A stretch of DNA of 64,000 nt from Tomocerus qinae (Eukaryota > Arthropoda > Collembola > Entomobryomorpha > Tomoceridae). Positions within the stretch are counted from its first letter, which is position 1, and each line of letters begins with the position of its first letter. The notes below the pieces were generated by a model that saw only the letters and a program-made list of their open reading frames with translations, searched no databases and was not told the DNA's origin. The stretch is taken from positions 107,078,875 through 107,142,874 of the forward strand of contig CM034546.1 of assembly GCA_020055645.1 (NCBI GenBank). The letters run 5' to 3'. A program made the position numbers and the translations under genes. Shown here in pieces: positions 52,411-64,000 of this stretch.

Positions 52411-55400
52411 TCACTTTCTCATATAAAAACATTTATCTTCGTCTGGAGAGATGAGTTCCTGCAATCTATCACTGACTTCCGTTTGACTAGTCCAATAACT
52501 TAGTATTAAATCCGCTCCCTGAAATACAGTTAGACATAATTTATTTACATTTTAGTAAGGGAGATAGTTTTTGAAAATAGTATAATACTAACCTTTTCTC
52601 CGATCATTATGCAAGGAGCATTGAGATTTGCATTTGTGATATTTGGAATTATAGAAGCATCCACTACGCGAAGCCCTTTAGTTTTCAGTACCCTTTAAAA
52701 AGCAAAACATTTACAATTTAAAACAAATTAATTGTTTTGGCAAGGACATCCTATTAGCACTTGATGAAATATTTTTTTTACCTCAAATGGGAGTCGACAA
52801 CTGCATCTTTGTCTTCAAGACCCGAGCCCATTCTGCAAGTGCCGCAGTGATGATATACAGTTAAGGTAAATTGTTGCACATAACCTAATGGAAAAAAATA
52901 TCGGTAGATATAAAATTGGTAATTTAGAATTGGGAGGCTTGCGAAATATTGAATGGGTAAACATACATCGCCAATATTCATCAGACTTTAAATCAAATTC
53001 TTCACATCCAGGGAATTTGTTAAGAGCAAGATGTGTACCAAGTTTCTTATAAACGGTAGAATTTTCATAAATGCGAACGGCAAATTTTATGCCTACGAAA
53101 TTGGTAGCATAGAACATACAATGAAATCTCTTTAATTATGCATTCAAGTAAATAATAAAGTAAGAAATCTCTTTTTCTGGTGAGGCAAGGTTCTTAAAAG
53201 ACTATACCTTCCACCATAGCTTCTATATCATCCGGATGACTAAAGTATTTTGGATCGATATATGGATAGTCAAATGGGTTGGAAGTCTTCAACTTTATTT
53301 CTCCAACACTTTTTGGCCTTCCAAGATTTACAGAGACAAAATTAGCATCCTTCCCCGCACTGGGACCATAGAATGATTCCAAAGTGCCAGGACGTAATCC
53401 AAAAGCTTCATCAGATTCTTTTCCAAAGCTCTTATGGACTCCAACTCCTATTCCAAATAACAATACATCGGGCCAATTCTTTTCGTGCTCAGGGAGTAGA
53501 GAGGTTGAGTAAAAGGCATTTCCATTTATCCCCGCTATTGTCACCAGAGGACCTGAAATCCCCAAATAGAAAATGTGGTTTAGAGGAACATTCACCCATT
53601 CAACCTTTTAAATATGATTACAAAATTTTATGAGAACCTATGCCATTAAATAAATAGTCTGCCACAGACTGTAAATTGGTATCTCGATCCATGATATAGG
53701 AAACAGATTTGGTAAGAGTGAACGGTCCAACATTAGTGAATACGTGATCTGTAATTCATAGTAATTTCGACATGCATGTTAAAAACTAATAAAAATATTT
53801 TAACTAATTTAACTAAAAACTAAAACTAAAACTTTAACTAAAAAAAACTTTAAGGTTTGCCTTTACCTTGCAAATTTTGCCCCACTGGAAGATTGACTCT
53901 GCATTTCATCTATCAAAAATAGTTTAGAAAATCGTAGGTCAGAGATAGCATTCTTTATGTATCAAAATAATATGTTATCAATTTGCAAGTAAATTAACCC
54001 CCAAAGAATGAAGATGCTCTTTGGGCCCGATACCGGAAAGTAAAAGTAGGCGGGGACTGTCTACGGCTCCAGCACTCACAATTATTTCTTTATTAGCCCG
54101 AACAAACTTAAACTGTCCGTGACGATAATAAGTAACACCATAAGCTCTCCGTTGCTTGTCCAAATGAATCTTTTTTCCGGAAAAATAATAAAGTTAAAAG
54201 ATATTTACTTTCTTATAACTTATGAGATCTTTGTAAAAATACAAAAGATAATCATGAAGGAAATTGTGTTTTATTAACTTTAACTGCTTGAGAATATCTG
54301 TAAATTGTAAGACTTTTTCTTTGAAGAATGGGTTTCAGATACGCCCTGTAAGTGGAAAAACGGGATCCCTTTTTCATGAACACATCCATTGGAGCGAAAC
54401 CTGAACAGAAGTATCATAGTTATCTACAATCCATAAACATCACCCTAATACAAGCTATATGCGGACTAAATCATAGTTAACTTAATAAGTTACCTTGTTT
54501 TTGAAAAGAATTTGGATCTTGGATTGGATAGCCAAATTCCTTCCCAGCCTCAAGCCAATAATCTCCACATGGTGCAAATCGAAGTTTCTCAATGTGAACA
54601 GGACCTCCAGTTCCATGCATTTCTAAAGACAAAATCAAAATCCTTAGGTGTTTACTGCAACTATCGAGTATATACTATATACCATTACATTTTATTAAAA
54701 TGAAATATTTAAGTCACCTCTATTTGGAAAATGTCCATTGTAGTCTTCGAATTTCTTAAAATATGGAAGAAGGTTTTCATAAGACCATTCATTGTTTTTG
54801 GTGACCGCAGCCCAATTGTCATAGTCCGCAGGGTTGCCTCTCATGTACATCATTATATCAAGATTCCTCTAATGGTAACAGGTTAGTCGAAGCGGTAGTT
54901 GGCAAGTTAAAAATTCACTTTTTTCATATCTAAATTCCCCTGCCTGGAACACCATGGTAATAAGTCAGGTCCTATTATCCTATCCAAGCAGTGGAGGACA
55001 AATTATAGGATTTGTCCTCCAGAGGTGAAAAAAGTGAATTTTTAACTTGCCAACTCCCGCTTCGTCTAACCTCTTAAGGGGGTCTCTATAGAAACCTTGT
55101 CATTATATTCTATAAATTAAGTCATAACTAGATTAATTTCTTTAGCAATAAATAAGAGAATATGAGAATCTGGAACAAATCTCACCTGAATACTACTCCC
55201 TCCAAGAGATTTTCCTCTAGGCCATTGGGAAACCTAAATTTTTAATAGACATCAACCACATAATTATGAAGATTAATAAGGTTAAGACACTAAAACTTCA
55301 TATATAATCTACGTGTACGAAGATATTGTAATTTGCAATAAAAATTTATGGAGTTCATCCAAACAATTTGTAAACATTTCGTAACACAGTCACATAACAT

Positions 55401-56057
55401 GTACTAGCAATTTGTGATGTAGTATCAAAATGCTTCATCGTTTTATATAGGTCAATAAAAGAGTAGTATACTTTTTGATGTAATATAATCTTTTAACGTA
55501 TCAATTTTGTTTCGTGTAGTAGAACATCAATAATGCATGTAAACGTAAACCATGTAATAAAAAGAAATACTAACATTGTTTTTCAATGCAAAGCACGCAT
55601 TCTCCTGGGGCACTGTTTTGTAGCCATAGTCAATGAAAGGAACATTAAGAGTAATGAGCGAAACTGTTGGTATCGAACTTAATAGATGAGGATTCCCACC
55701 TCCTTCAAGAAGCAGAACATTGTAAATTGATGATAACCTATTCGCCACCACAGAACCTATAAAATCCAAATTTAAATCTCAGAATTAGAATCTTCCAAAT
55801 ATAGAAATTATTTCAAGATTTTTTTTACCTGCGGAACCTCCTCCGATAACAATGAAATCATATACTTCAGTTTCCTCTGATCTAAGATGTCTGTTGAAAA
55901 CATAATCTTTGGAAACACTAGCTATTGATAGGATAATTACTACTGCAGGTATCACAGTGGGTAATAAATATAAAAATGTTGAAGGTAAAGGGGACAAAAA
56001 TAGTTTCTGAAGAAGACTTTGGACTGTAATTATCATAGTATTTCTGACTGGAGCCAT
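52411..56057 (-). CDS. GMC oxidoreductase 3 (glucose dehydrogenase-like, 14 exons)
   Basis: Third GMC paralog. Exons on the minus strand: 56057-55829, 55756-55575, 55233-55186, 54868-54718, 54622-54494, 54400-54279, 54169-53999, 53909-53867, 53748-53638, 53552-53208, 53092-52967, 52884-52782, 52692-52593 and 52518-52411 (1968 nt, 655 residues, phases all match). N-terminal hydrophobic segment (about 20-45); FAD motif [60 protein letters not shown]. The catalytic His is in [10 protein letters not shown] (about 564) instead of the HPSGTC of paralogs 1 and 2, and the catalytic Asn in TNANLNAP (about 609). The tail ends YWTSQTE...[10 protein letters not shown], like the other two. Unique introns split LQ/D before HVF and the C-terminal tail (after GEK). 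One weak donor (ATAG/GTTCTC after 53638). It lies on the opposite strand about 25 kb from paralog 2, separated by unrelated genes, so it was inverted or moved after duplication. Confidence 0.94.
54881..55071. mobile_element. MITE-like inverted-repeat element in an intron of GMC gene 3
   Basis: Arms 54881-54926 and 55026-55071 are 46-nt inverted copies with two mismatches (ggttag(t/a)cgaagcgg start, attcacttttttca inner end). They enclose about 100 bp with a second, internal 10-bp hairpin (ggaggacaaa at 54993-55002 and its complement at 55011-55020). There is no transposase and no clear target duplication. The element fills about 60% of the 317-nt intron 54869-55185 and ends only 12 nt from the splice acceptor. 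Confidence 0.8.
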
Positions 56058-59000
56058 TGCGATGGATTTTCCAAATATTCATGCTTTTCAGTAGAAAGGT
56101 TTCCTCTATTTCAAAATTACGAAGAGAAACACAGAAAACAGTTCTGAAAAATACTAGCACTCACATGGCACAAATATTTTTTAATTACTCTTAAGGAGAT
56201 CATGGCTTAAATTATAAAAGGGACAGTGGACAGAGTCATGTGAACCTCCACTAATGCATGCTGACAGACTGAAGAGAAGATTCGTCAAAAGCAAAAGTAC
56301 TGCTTTGTTCAATGGCAGGTGTGTCAGGGTGCCTATGCATAATATACTATCATTTTCTCACATTTTAAAGAACGTTACGTGAGTACTAGTCATCATAATG
56401 TAATACGCAAATAATATGAGTAGCATTTTCTTTGATGCAATAATAATTGTAACCGTGCTCATGAACAATATTGTTCTTCTCAAATATTATATATTCATGT
56501 CACGCAACGTTACTTAGATAACTTGCATCGTAGTTGTTACATCGGCCGATTTTTAATCCCCTTGTCCAACAGTTACCATTTCATTTTGCTTGGTAATGGT
56601 AATGCAACAGTTTGTGCATTTCTGACCCTTCGCCTTCCTACATTCCGACATCATACATTACTAGACACCATATTTCCCTTTATAGGGACCCGACAACGAC
56701 TACTAGTCAACAACAATTTAGTTACACACAAATAAAAATTACAACCCATCTAAAATTGACCACAAATCGAGTTACAAGGTATGTTCACTATATACTACAT
56801 AACATATTAAATCTAAAGCATATATGTTAGATCCTTTCAGGAATAAATACCTTGTATTGTAATAGTATATGGCATATTTTAATAATGGTAAGAATTCGTA
56901 GGTATATAATGGTTAAGTAATTAATGGTTAGGTTTCGGTTTCAGTAAGAACGATACATGTAGATAATAGGATTTCAGTTTTGTGACATAGAGGGGGAGAA
57001 GGGTAAAAAATATGCTTTAGTATTCCACATTTCCAAATACCTTAAAATGAGACTCCTAATATAACGGTAAATACGGTAAATGTAAATTACGTTATAGTTC
57101 TAACGTACTACGCAAGTACATAATGATATAGATAACAAATTGTTGTAGTTTCTTGTATTATACACAAAGCAGTGCAAAAATGTGGATGGGTGGTAAAATC
57201 TGTGGAGTAACATTAGCAAATTATTGTGCTAAAATGCGTATATACTAAGATGAATGGAAATGCACCTTCTTAAATGGTGGTGGTATATGGATATCAGCTT
57301 TATGCCATTATCAAGTGATTGTAAAGCTTCTATATGATTAAAGTATAATATTATGTGCACATGTAAGTATCGCAAACCTTTGTATGTAGGAGATAGGACA
57401 ATAACAGCAAACCAGTTAAATATTTCCAATACATACTATCTGCAACGGCCACTATCATATCCTTATCTGACGGAATTGGTGAGATGTATACATATGTGTT
57501 GTAGATATCTTATGATTAGTATTGCACAACTTGCAAGTGAAAAATACTAAGAGCTTAAGAGCCTTATCATGTACAGATGTATACTACGATTACAAACGTT
57601 TAACAAAATCTTGAAGAATTGAGAAACTTGTTCACTTTGTTGATTGTTCATTCGTGAGGATTTTGAAAAATTGTCTGGTTGCATATATACTGATTACAAA
57701 CAAAACTTGTACAGGCCAGTTTGGAGAGAGAATGGAGGTCCTTCAATGTCCATCCATTGTAAGTAAAATGCCACGCCAGTGACACTTGTTTTTTATATGC
57801 ACAAGTGGCACTTCATTGTTCTTATATGCACAAGGCATTCAATACTTCAGCAATGTCACAGTTTTTATCTTTACTAATAATCATTGAATTTTATGAGATA
57901 GTTCACAGTGATTTTTGGTTGCAATTTAGCAGCTTAAAGGAAAAAGGTCACTTCGCACGCACATCCTTCTTAATGGCAGGTCTTAACAATGTAACTGAAA
58001 CATCATCACGGGCATGTGACAATGTGACCTCTTTCCAATAATTTATTGCTTAATTAATTTAGGATTTAACTTGAGTTTCTGTTTGTTGTTTACGTATATT
58101 ATGTATGGTAATACATAATACGTATGGTAAAAATAGAATAAAGATACATTAATAGTGTATCGTAATAATCGATATAATTCCCCGTATCGAAATAATTCCC
58201 AAGGGGAACTATAATATATAGATTTTCCCCCGTATGTTATAAAGAGAGATTGAAATAGTTCGTAAAGTATTTAGAACATTAAGAAAATTTAAATATAAAA
58301 AAATGAAATTGTCGAATTAAAATTATGTAAGGTTAACTATCCTTATTACTAATTTTAACATATACTCATAATGCTGTGAATAGTTAATGGCAGTGGTAGC
58401 AAGGAAGATTAAATGTTTGGTTAGATACATCCGTTAGATCTTAGGTCTGAATTCCAGAACTAACAACTCAACACATCGAATCAACGAAATATTCAACTTC
58501 AAATAAATATGAACGATTGTGTTTGTGAGCATTCTTTATACTCGAATGAATCAATAAAATTGTAATTAACATCTCTTGGGCAAAACGTTCAATTCAAAAC
58601 TTAAAGCATATTACTTCATTATTTCCATGATCATGAAAAGCATTTATTAGCCAAATTAATATTAGTACCTTTTAGGTTAAGGTAAATAAAAGTAATTTCA
58701 AGTTGATTTTTTCAACTGCAGGTAAAGACAATAACTTTTCTTCATTTGCTTCAATAATAAACTATTTTACGTAAATTATAATTGTAATTCAAAAACATGA
58801 CACGTGTAGTATATTTTCACGAAGTTACAGTCATATAATATCGCCATATCGCGCATCTGAAGATTCACTGTCAAATAAAAAATGTCAAAGACGCTAATAA
58901 CAAAAAAGTTATTAGATCATCATTAACTATAGATAGTTAAAAAATAATTTTACTGTAATCGTGTAATCACATCGTAATCCTATGGTTCTACCGTGTGTCA

Positions 59001-59093
59001 TAGTCATAACTTTTGGGAAATTAATTAAAAAATTGTAAACAGAAATACCGACATTGGACTATTCTTAGTAAATTCTTATATTTGATTATTATC
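56058..59093. other. intergenic region between GMC gene 3 and NUFIP1
   Basis: AT-rich; no supported gene. The part next to 56058 is upstream sequence of the minus-strand GMC gene. It includes a TTTTATAATTT that could act as a TATA-like element at about 56208-56218 (minus strand) and an acceptor-like tatttttcag at about 56140-56150, suggesting a spliced leader. The part before 59094 should be NUFIP1 3' untranslated sequence. Open frames at 56523-58041 show no motif. Confidence 0.45.
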
Positions 59094-61666
59094 CTATTCG
59101 TCTGTGGATTCCATTGGAATTTCCAAAGGCTTCTCATCAAAAAAATTGTTTTCTTCAATGTATTGACAAGCTTGCATAATATAGTTGCGTTCAGTATTGA
59201 TCTCGCTTCTTAGTAGCTAAAATATAATACAAAATTAAATATACTATTAATTGTATTTTTATTTATCTTTAAATAGTACATTAATATCTGTGAATTTCAT
59301 TACCCTTTCTAGGAAGGCAACGCGTCTTCTGGAAGGCAGTGTTGGTTTTTGAAAATGTGGTTTTTTTAAATGCTTAGGTGCTCTTGAATCTTTTTTCTGG
59401 TGACTGCTTCCAACTTTGGCATTATCCTCCAAATAATCTGTTTCTGAGTTTATATTTGTGGGCTCTTTTCCACCAATGCTTCCTAACTCCTGTAATTGCT
59501 TATTAGCTACCTCGAGCGAAGACTTTTCACAGACGATTTCAACTTTAACTGCATTTTTAAGATTGACTAATTTTTCTTTTTTCTGGCAAGCGTCTTCCTC
59601 TTTAATCGCCGGTGCATTTTCCCTCTTAATACCATCAACGGTTGCCAAAATCTCTTTAGAAGCGATAGAGCAAACATTAGCGGATTTCTCTAAAATATAC
59701 AAAAATGGCTCATTTAACAATCTAAATAGAAAAGTAAAAAAAATGTTAAAAAATGTAATCTGTAATTGAGACTAAAAAACCTTCAGCTTCTGAATCTGAG
59801 CTGTAGGCAACCAATCCTAAAAGTCCAGGTTTTTTAGAAGGCAAGCTCTCACTCTCATGTAAGTTATTTGAAACTTCTGTCTTTATATTATCTACACGTC
59901 TTGATGACACAGGTAGATTTAAATTGATATTTGAGTGCATATTTTCGTCTTCATCATCTGTTATTTGAATATTATCTCCTTCGCTTTCAGAGTCGGATGT
60001 TTCTTCCCTGTCCTCAAACTTGCCGTTTATCCATTTAATTTTCTTTTTACCAACTAGTTCTCCTTGATCATTTACCTCGACATTGCTGTAGTAGGAGTCT
60101 AATGTAATTATGGACGATATATTCTGTGATGAAATTCCTTCAGTATTCTCCGGATTCCATGCATTTCTCTTGAAATTGCGTTTTCTCTTATGATTGAAAT
60201 TACCCTTGTCTCGATTTATATCTGATTTGGGCTTTGGATCAAGAGAAAATTTGTTATTTCGTCGACGTTCATTACGAATACCCATAATTTCTCCCCGCTG
60301 TCTTCTTTCCATAAGCTCGGCCTTTTTTCTTTCGATATTTTCTTTGGTTGGAAACCTACTTTTCCTCTCATTTTTCCATTTTTCAATTTGCTCGGGAGTA
60401 TCATATCCTTTAACACGAAAGAATAGATCATTAGAATGTTGCATTTGGATGTGTTTTAAGATAATTTTAGGGTGAGCTGTGAATGTGCATCCATCCAATC
60501 TGCAAAAAGAAGAAAGTGTTCATTATATCGGGTAAATTAACATCTACAATAACACAGTCAGCTTATATATAAAATAATCCAAGTCAAGTAAAGTTAAGCC
60601 GAAACAAAAAAACCAATTTGGAATGGCCGATTAAAACAACAAAAAATAATATATACAACAATACGCATAATATACGTGTCCAGAACGTGTAATGTATAAT
60701 AAAGATAAATTTTTCTAAACTTCAAAAACGAGGTACAGTAATAAACAGACTAAACTTACACTACAACTTGGTTGTTTTAGTCAAAATATTACAATCATAA
60801 AACGTACATAATTTTGATTAACCTTTACAGTAATATCGTTCATAAAAAACAACAAATAACATACTTGCAGGTAATATGTTCGTCTTTATGCTCTTTAAAC
60901 GTATTTTCATCAGGAAAAGCTCTATCACAAGGGTCACAGTATAAAGCTGATTTCTGCCCAAGAGCTTTCATATTCTTGGCTTCTTTGATTTTCTAAGAAA
61001 TATTATTATTGTAATTAAGTTCCAACATGAAAATTAGTACATTACTTGTTACTTTTATAACTAGTAATAATACTTGGTAAAATATTTTGAAGAAAACCGA
61101 AATAAATCAGTATTCATTTTCAAATAAGACTAATTACTCACTTCGTTGTATATATATTTAGCATCATTAATTGCAATGTTTAAGCGACCCCTTAGGGCCT
61201 TTAATACTCTAAAGTCATCTGGATTCTGCGTCGCAAAAGCCTCATTTTGAACTTTGTCCTTCTCTCTAATCATCGCCAAAATTTCAGCTGTCATCCAAGG
61301 ACTATGTTCAGTTCTTGGTCCTTGGGCATTATTTTGCATGTTCCCGTTAGTTTGGTGGTGCTGGCCGTATCTGGGGTTGGGATACTGTTGTGCATGTGGT
61401 CCATTATGTCTGTAGTTTTGTGGACCTCGGTGTCTAAAATTGCCTCTGTGGCTATTCCCTCTCTGCTGAAAATTTCCTCGAAATCTGGGCTGTCCCCGAC
61501 CTCGGCCCCGTTGATTAAAATAATTCTGTTGATTTGGATGTTGATGCTGGAATGGAGGTCCAAATGCCTGGTTTTGGTGGTCATTGCCGTAAGATTGTCT
61601 GCTCTGAAAATGTTTGACGTCCTGCCCTTGGAATATTTCTAAAGGTTCTTCAGAATCAGAATCCAT
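59094..61666 (-). CDS. NUFIP1: NUFIP1, nuclear FMR1-interacting protein 1 homolog (5 coding exons)
   Basis: NUFIP1 is the scaffold that, with the R2TP chaperone complex, assembles box C/D snoRNPs; in mammals it also acts as a ribosome autophagy receptor. Exons: 61666-61142, 60992-60865, 60499-59781, 59689-59304 and 59216-59094 (1881 nt, 626 residues, phases match). The N terminus (about 20-110) is rich in Gln, Asn, Arg and Gly with RGRGR and FRGNF repeats, typical of RNA-binding disordered regions. A C2H2 zinc finger follows (YCDPCDRAF...EHKDEH, about 193-215), directly followed by a second Cys/His cluster (CKLDGC...HIQMQH). After it comes the family motif TPEQIEKWKNERKSRFPT (about 253-270) with ERKKAELMERRQRGE. 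Acidic, Lys-rich linkers lead to the conserved C-terminal helix RRRVAFLERLLRSEINTERN...QYIEENNFFD, matching the end of NUFIP1. The donor after exon 3 (GAAG/GTTTTT) is weak. A Met upstream of residue 1 is not seen in frame. Confidence 0.92.
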
Positions 61667-64000
61667 TTCTAAACATAATATAATAGTTGACAATTATTCC
61701 AACATAATAACATCTTTTAAGTTGTAAAAAATCACCTAAAGATTCCACTGCAGCTTTCAATTTAATGACAAACGATATTCTATTTTAAATTTTAAAAATT
61801 CTTGTAATAATATAATAATTTATTGTCCCTTAATTTTTATAATTACCTTTCTTCGTTTCGTAAGCAGTATTTCAGGACTTAAAGATTTGCTATCACTAAT
61901 AACCTATCAGATTCCAGAATATTAGCAATCAAGATAATTAATAATAATTTCGATAAACCATAACAGGTAAGCAGGTCACAGGAATAGAAAGAGAACTTTG
62001 AAAAAACACGTGCAAAGATGAGCAAGATGAATTTTGTTTTGGAATTTGAATATCGTTGAAAATAAGTCACCTGACCAGCTAGGCTATTGTACTGAGTTGC
62101 TGTTGCTGCGTATTGCACACAGATGGATCGTTTCTTTGTTCATTGACTTTTCATTTTCTCATCTCATAATCTCATCGTCTCATTTTCTCATCACAATCAC
62201 ACAACAAGTAAAGTCACAGTCGCAATTTCGCAATAAACAATCACACCACAATGAACACAATACTCAATACATGAATGCAGATACAAATTGAAATACAAAA
62301 ATACATAATAATATACAATACGTGTACATCTAGCCAGTGCAGTACCACCTTCGTATCCAATCTCGGATTTGTATTTTACACTTTGGCTCATGTGTTGCAT
62401 ATGGTTTCATTTAGTACGTTGGCCAATTAATCGCTTCCTGAAAGGTTTAGGAAATGCAAGATGATTTTAAGCAATCAAGCTTAGTTGTGTAAAGGTATTT
62501 AGTTAATAAATCATTTATTGTCATCAAAAGCTGGTTTTGTGGTTAAATTAATTATGCATATTTGCATTCATTATTTATCGCGACCTATTTATTATGTATA
62601 ATCATGCGGATATGCATATAACATGTGGGCATTTTCTTGGTATTACTATTTCCTTTATCAGAGTGAGGAGAATGTTGATTCGAGACCTGGCTAAACTACA
62701 TTTTATCATAAATTAATCCTCTTCCTTTCCACAGTTTTCTCATTTCTGCTCCATATTTATACCTAGGAACCTGTGCTTCTACCTGGGATTTACGATAAAA
62801 ATGAATAATGAATGAGCTGAATCTTCGTGTGAAACGATACATTGAAGGTATTTTACAATAATTCATTCCGGCCAGATTGGAATTCGAAGAAAATACTTTT
62901 TATGTGGAGTGAAGAATCTCTTATGGACCACATGTCATGAGCTGGTAAGATCGTGGTTAAAATACCCACTTTGACTATTGCGGTTAACTAAAATGCATAA
63001 ACTAGATACTAGATTACATTAAAGAATAGTATATCTCGTCTAAGTACATAATGTTGGTGTAATAATAATATTATTACCTACACTCACAGGAGTTTGAGTA
63101 ATGTATACTCGAAGCTAAAACTCAGATAATATATAAGTGTTTGTTAAGATGCGTATTTAAATTTGCATGTAGCAAGAGTTCAAAGGCAGGTAATTGCAAG
63201 TCTGTCAATCCAGTACAGGTTTCTAGCTGGAACGTGTACTCCAAGATTCGACTCCTTATTTAAAGAGTAGTAGGTGCACAGGTAGTAACTAGTCATGCCA
63301 CGTTAGGCAAGTGGCAAACAAACAAGCAAGGCCACGAATTGCCAACAGGGCAGGGTAGACAACCGAATTTTTATTTACTTCGTCTGATCTCAGCTCTGCA
63401 ACTTATTTCGCATTGCGAACGAGCTGCGATTTTGTGAGACTGCCATTATGCCATATATTGACGGACTGTAGCCAATTCATTCACTTCACCATCTGACTGA
63501 ACCTACAACAACATAAGAAATCATTCAATAAAACTTGATTGCATCCTTTTATCTCGTGTACACTTACACTTGTCTTGTATGATAGGAGGGGTTAGGGTTA
63601 AAGCAACATTGTAACAGGCAATATATACCTAAATAATAATATTACTACTCAAAGAAAGTCATGTAGTGTATATAGATACATATATGATTGAAATACAGCC
63701 ATAACTAAGTATCTGTATCAAAGAATATCTTGTGCAAGTGTACATAGTATAGTAAATAGTTATCAGATGGACATAAAATCACTGCCTGAGTACCATGTGT
63801 ATAATATGCAATAGTAAGCTGGCGCCAGTAGGGACTATAAACTTTTAATATCCTTAAAAATTATCCATGTCTCCAAGTAAAAAAATGAGAATCGAAATCT
63901 TGTCGGATTAGCTCTGCAGTTACACTGCACTCACTCTACCCTCCATTGTTGACTTTTGTCTTGTCCTTTCATTTATCTGTTTTGCTAAGCATACACATGC
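61667..64000. other. upstream region of NUFIP1 and window edge
   Basis: No supported gene. It should include the promoter and 5' untranslated region of NUFIP1; I see no convincing TATA box, as is common for housekeeping genes. Open frames at 61879-62400 have no motif. Nothing is repeated or structured beyond AT-rich background. Confidence 0.5.

Noticed and set aside
53373-53633. Plus-strand open frame over GMC gene 3.
   Set aside because: Antisense of the coding exon 53552-53208; no independent support.
61247-61642. 131-codon plus-strand open frame opposite NUFIP1 exon 1.
   Set aside because: Antisense of the Gln/Gly/Arg-rich N terminus; no motif.

Overview
The window is nuclear DNA of an animal, most likely an arthropod and probably an insect or another hexapod. 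It is AT-rich. Most genes are split by short GT-AG introns (about 50-130 nt, some longer) and separated by long non-coding stretches. The gene content is typically metazoan: a cluster of insect-type GMC (glucose dehydrogenase-like) flavin oxidoreductases, an augmin subunit, the snoRNP factor NUFIP1, and secreted mucin-like and beta-trefoil proteins. I cannot name the species. I saw no bacterial, viral or CRISPR features.

Layout. 365-4454 (-): a seven-exon gene for a 613-residue helical protein with an acidic stretch and an AT-hook-like basic tail, which I do not recognise. Its last intron carries a 20-bp minisatellite and a 320-bp inverted-repeat element. 4455-13830: non-coding, with a patch of satellite-like tandem repeats at 7600-9230 and a perfect 44-bp palindrome. 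13831-17216 and 23269-27061 (+): two tandem GMC oxidoreductase genes of 13 exons each. 28288-32792 (-): a four-exon gene for a 1407-residue secreted Thr-rich mucin-like protein, with one GC-AG intron and a probable TATA promoter and leader exon near 35.6 kb. 35.7-45.5 kb: a long gene-poor stretch. 46211-49318 (+): HAUS6 (augmin), eight coding exons. 51585-52109 (+): a single-exon secreted beta-trefoil (ricin-B-like) protein. 52411-56057 (-): a third GMC gene of 14 exons, convergent with it, with a short inverted-repeat element inside one intron. 59094-61666 (-): NUFIP1, five coding exons. 61.7-64 kb: no gene seen.

Every multi-exon model was assembled by hand. Each one has matching exon phases, a total coding length divisible by three, and a normal start and stop. 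The three GMC enzymes are clear paralogs: they share intron phases, catalytic His and Asn motifs and an unusual C-terminal tail. They probably oxidise alcohols or sugars outside the cell, for example in cuticle, defence or reproductive secretions. HAUS6 and NUFIP1 are housekeeping genes (spindle microtubule nucleation; box C/D snoRNP assembly) and are not functionally linked to their neighbours. I found no convincing novel multi-gene system. The observations most worth following are the paralog-specific GMC tail, the in-frame duplicated splice donor in the first GMC gene, the intron element lying almost against a splice acceptor, and the modular basic/Thr-rich secreted protein.
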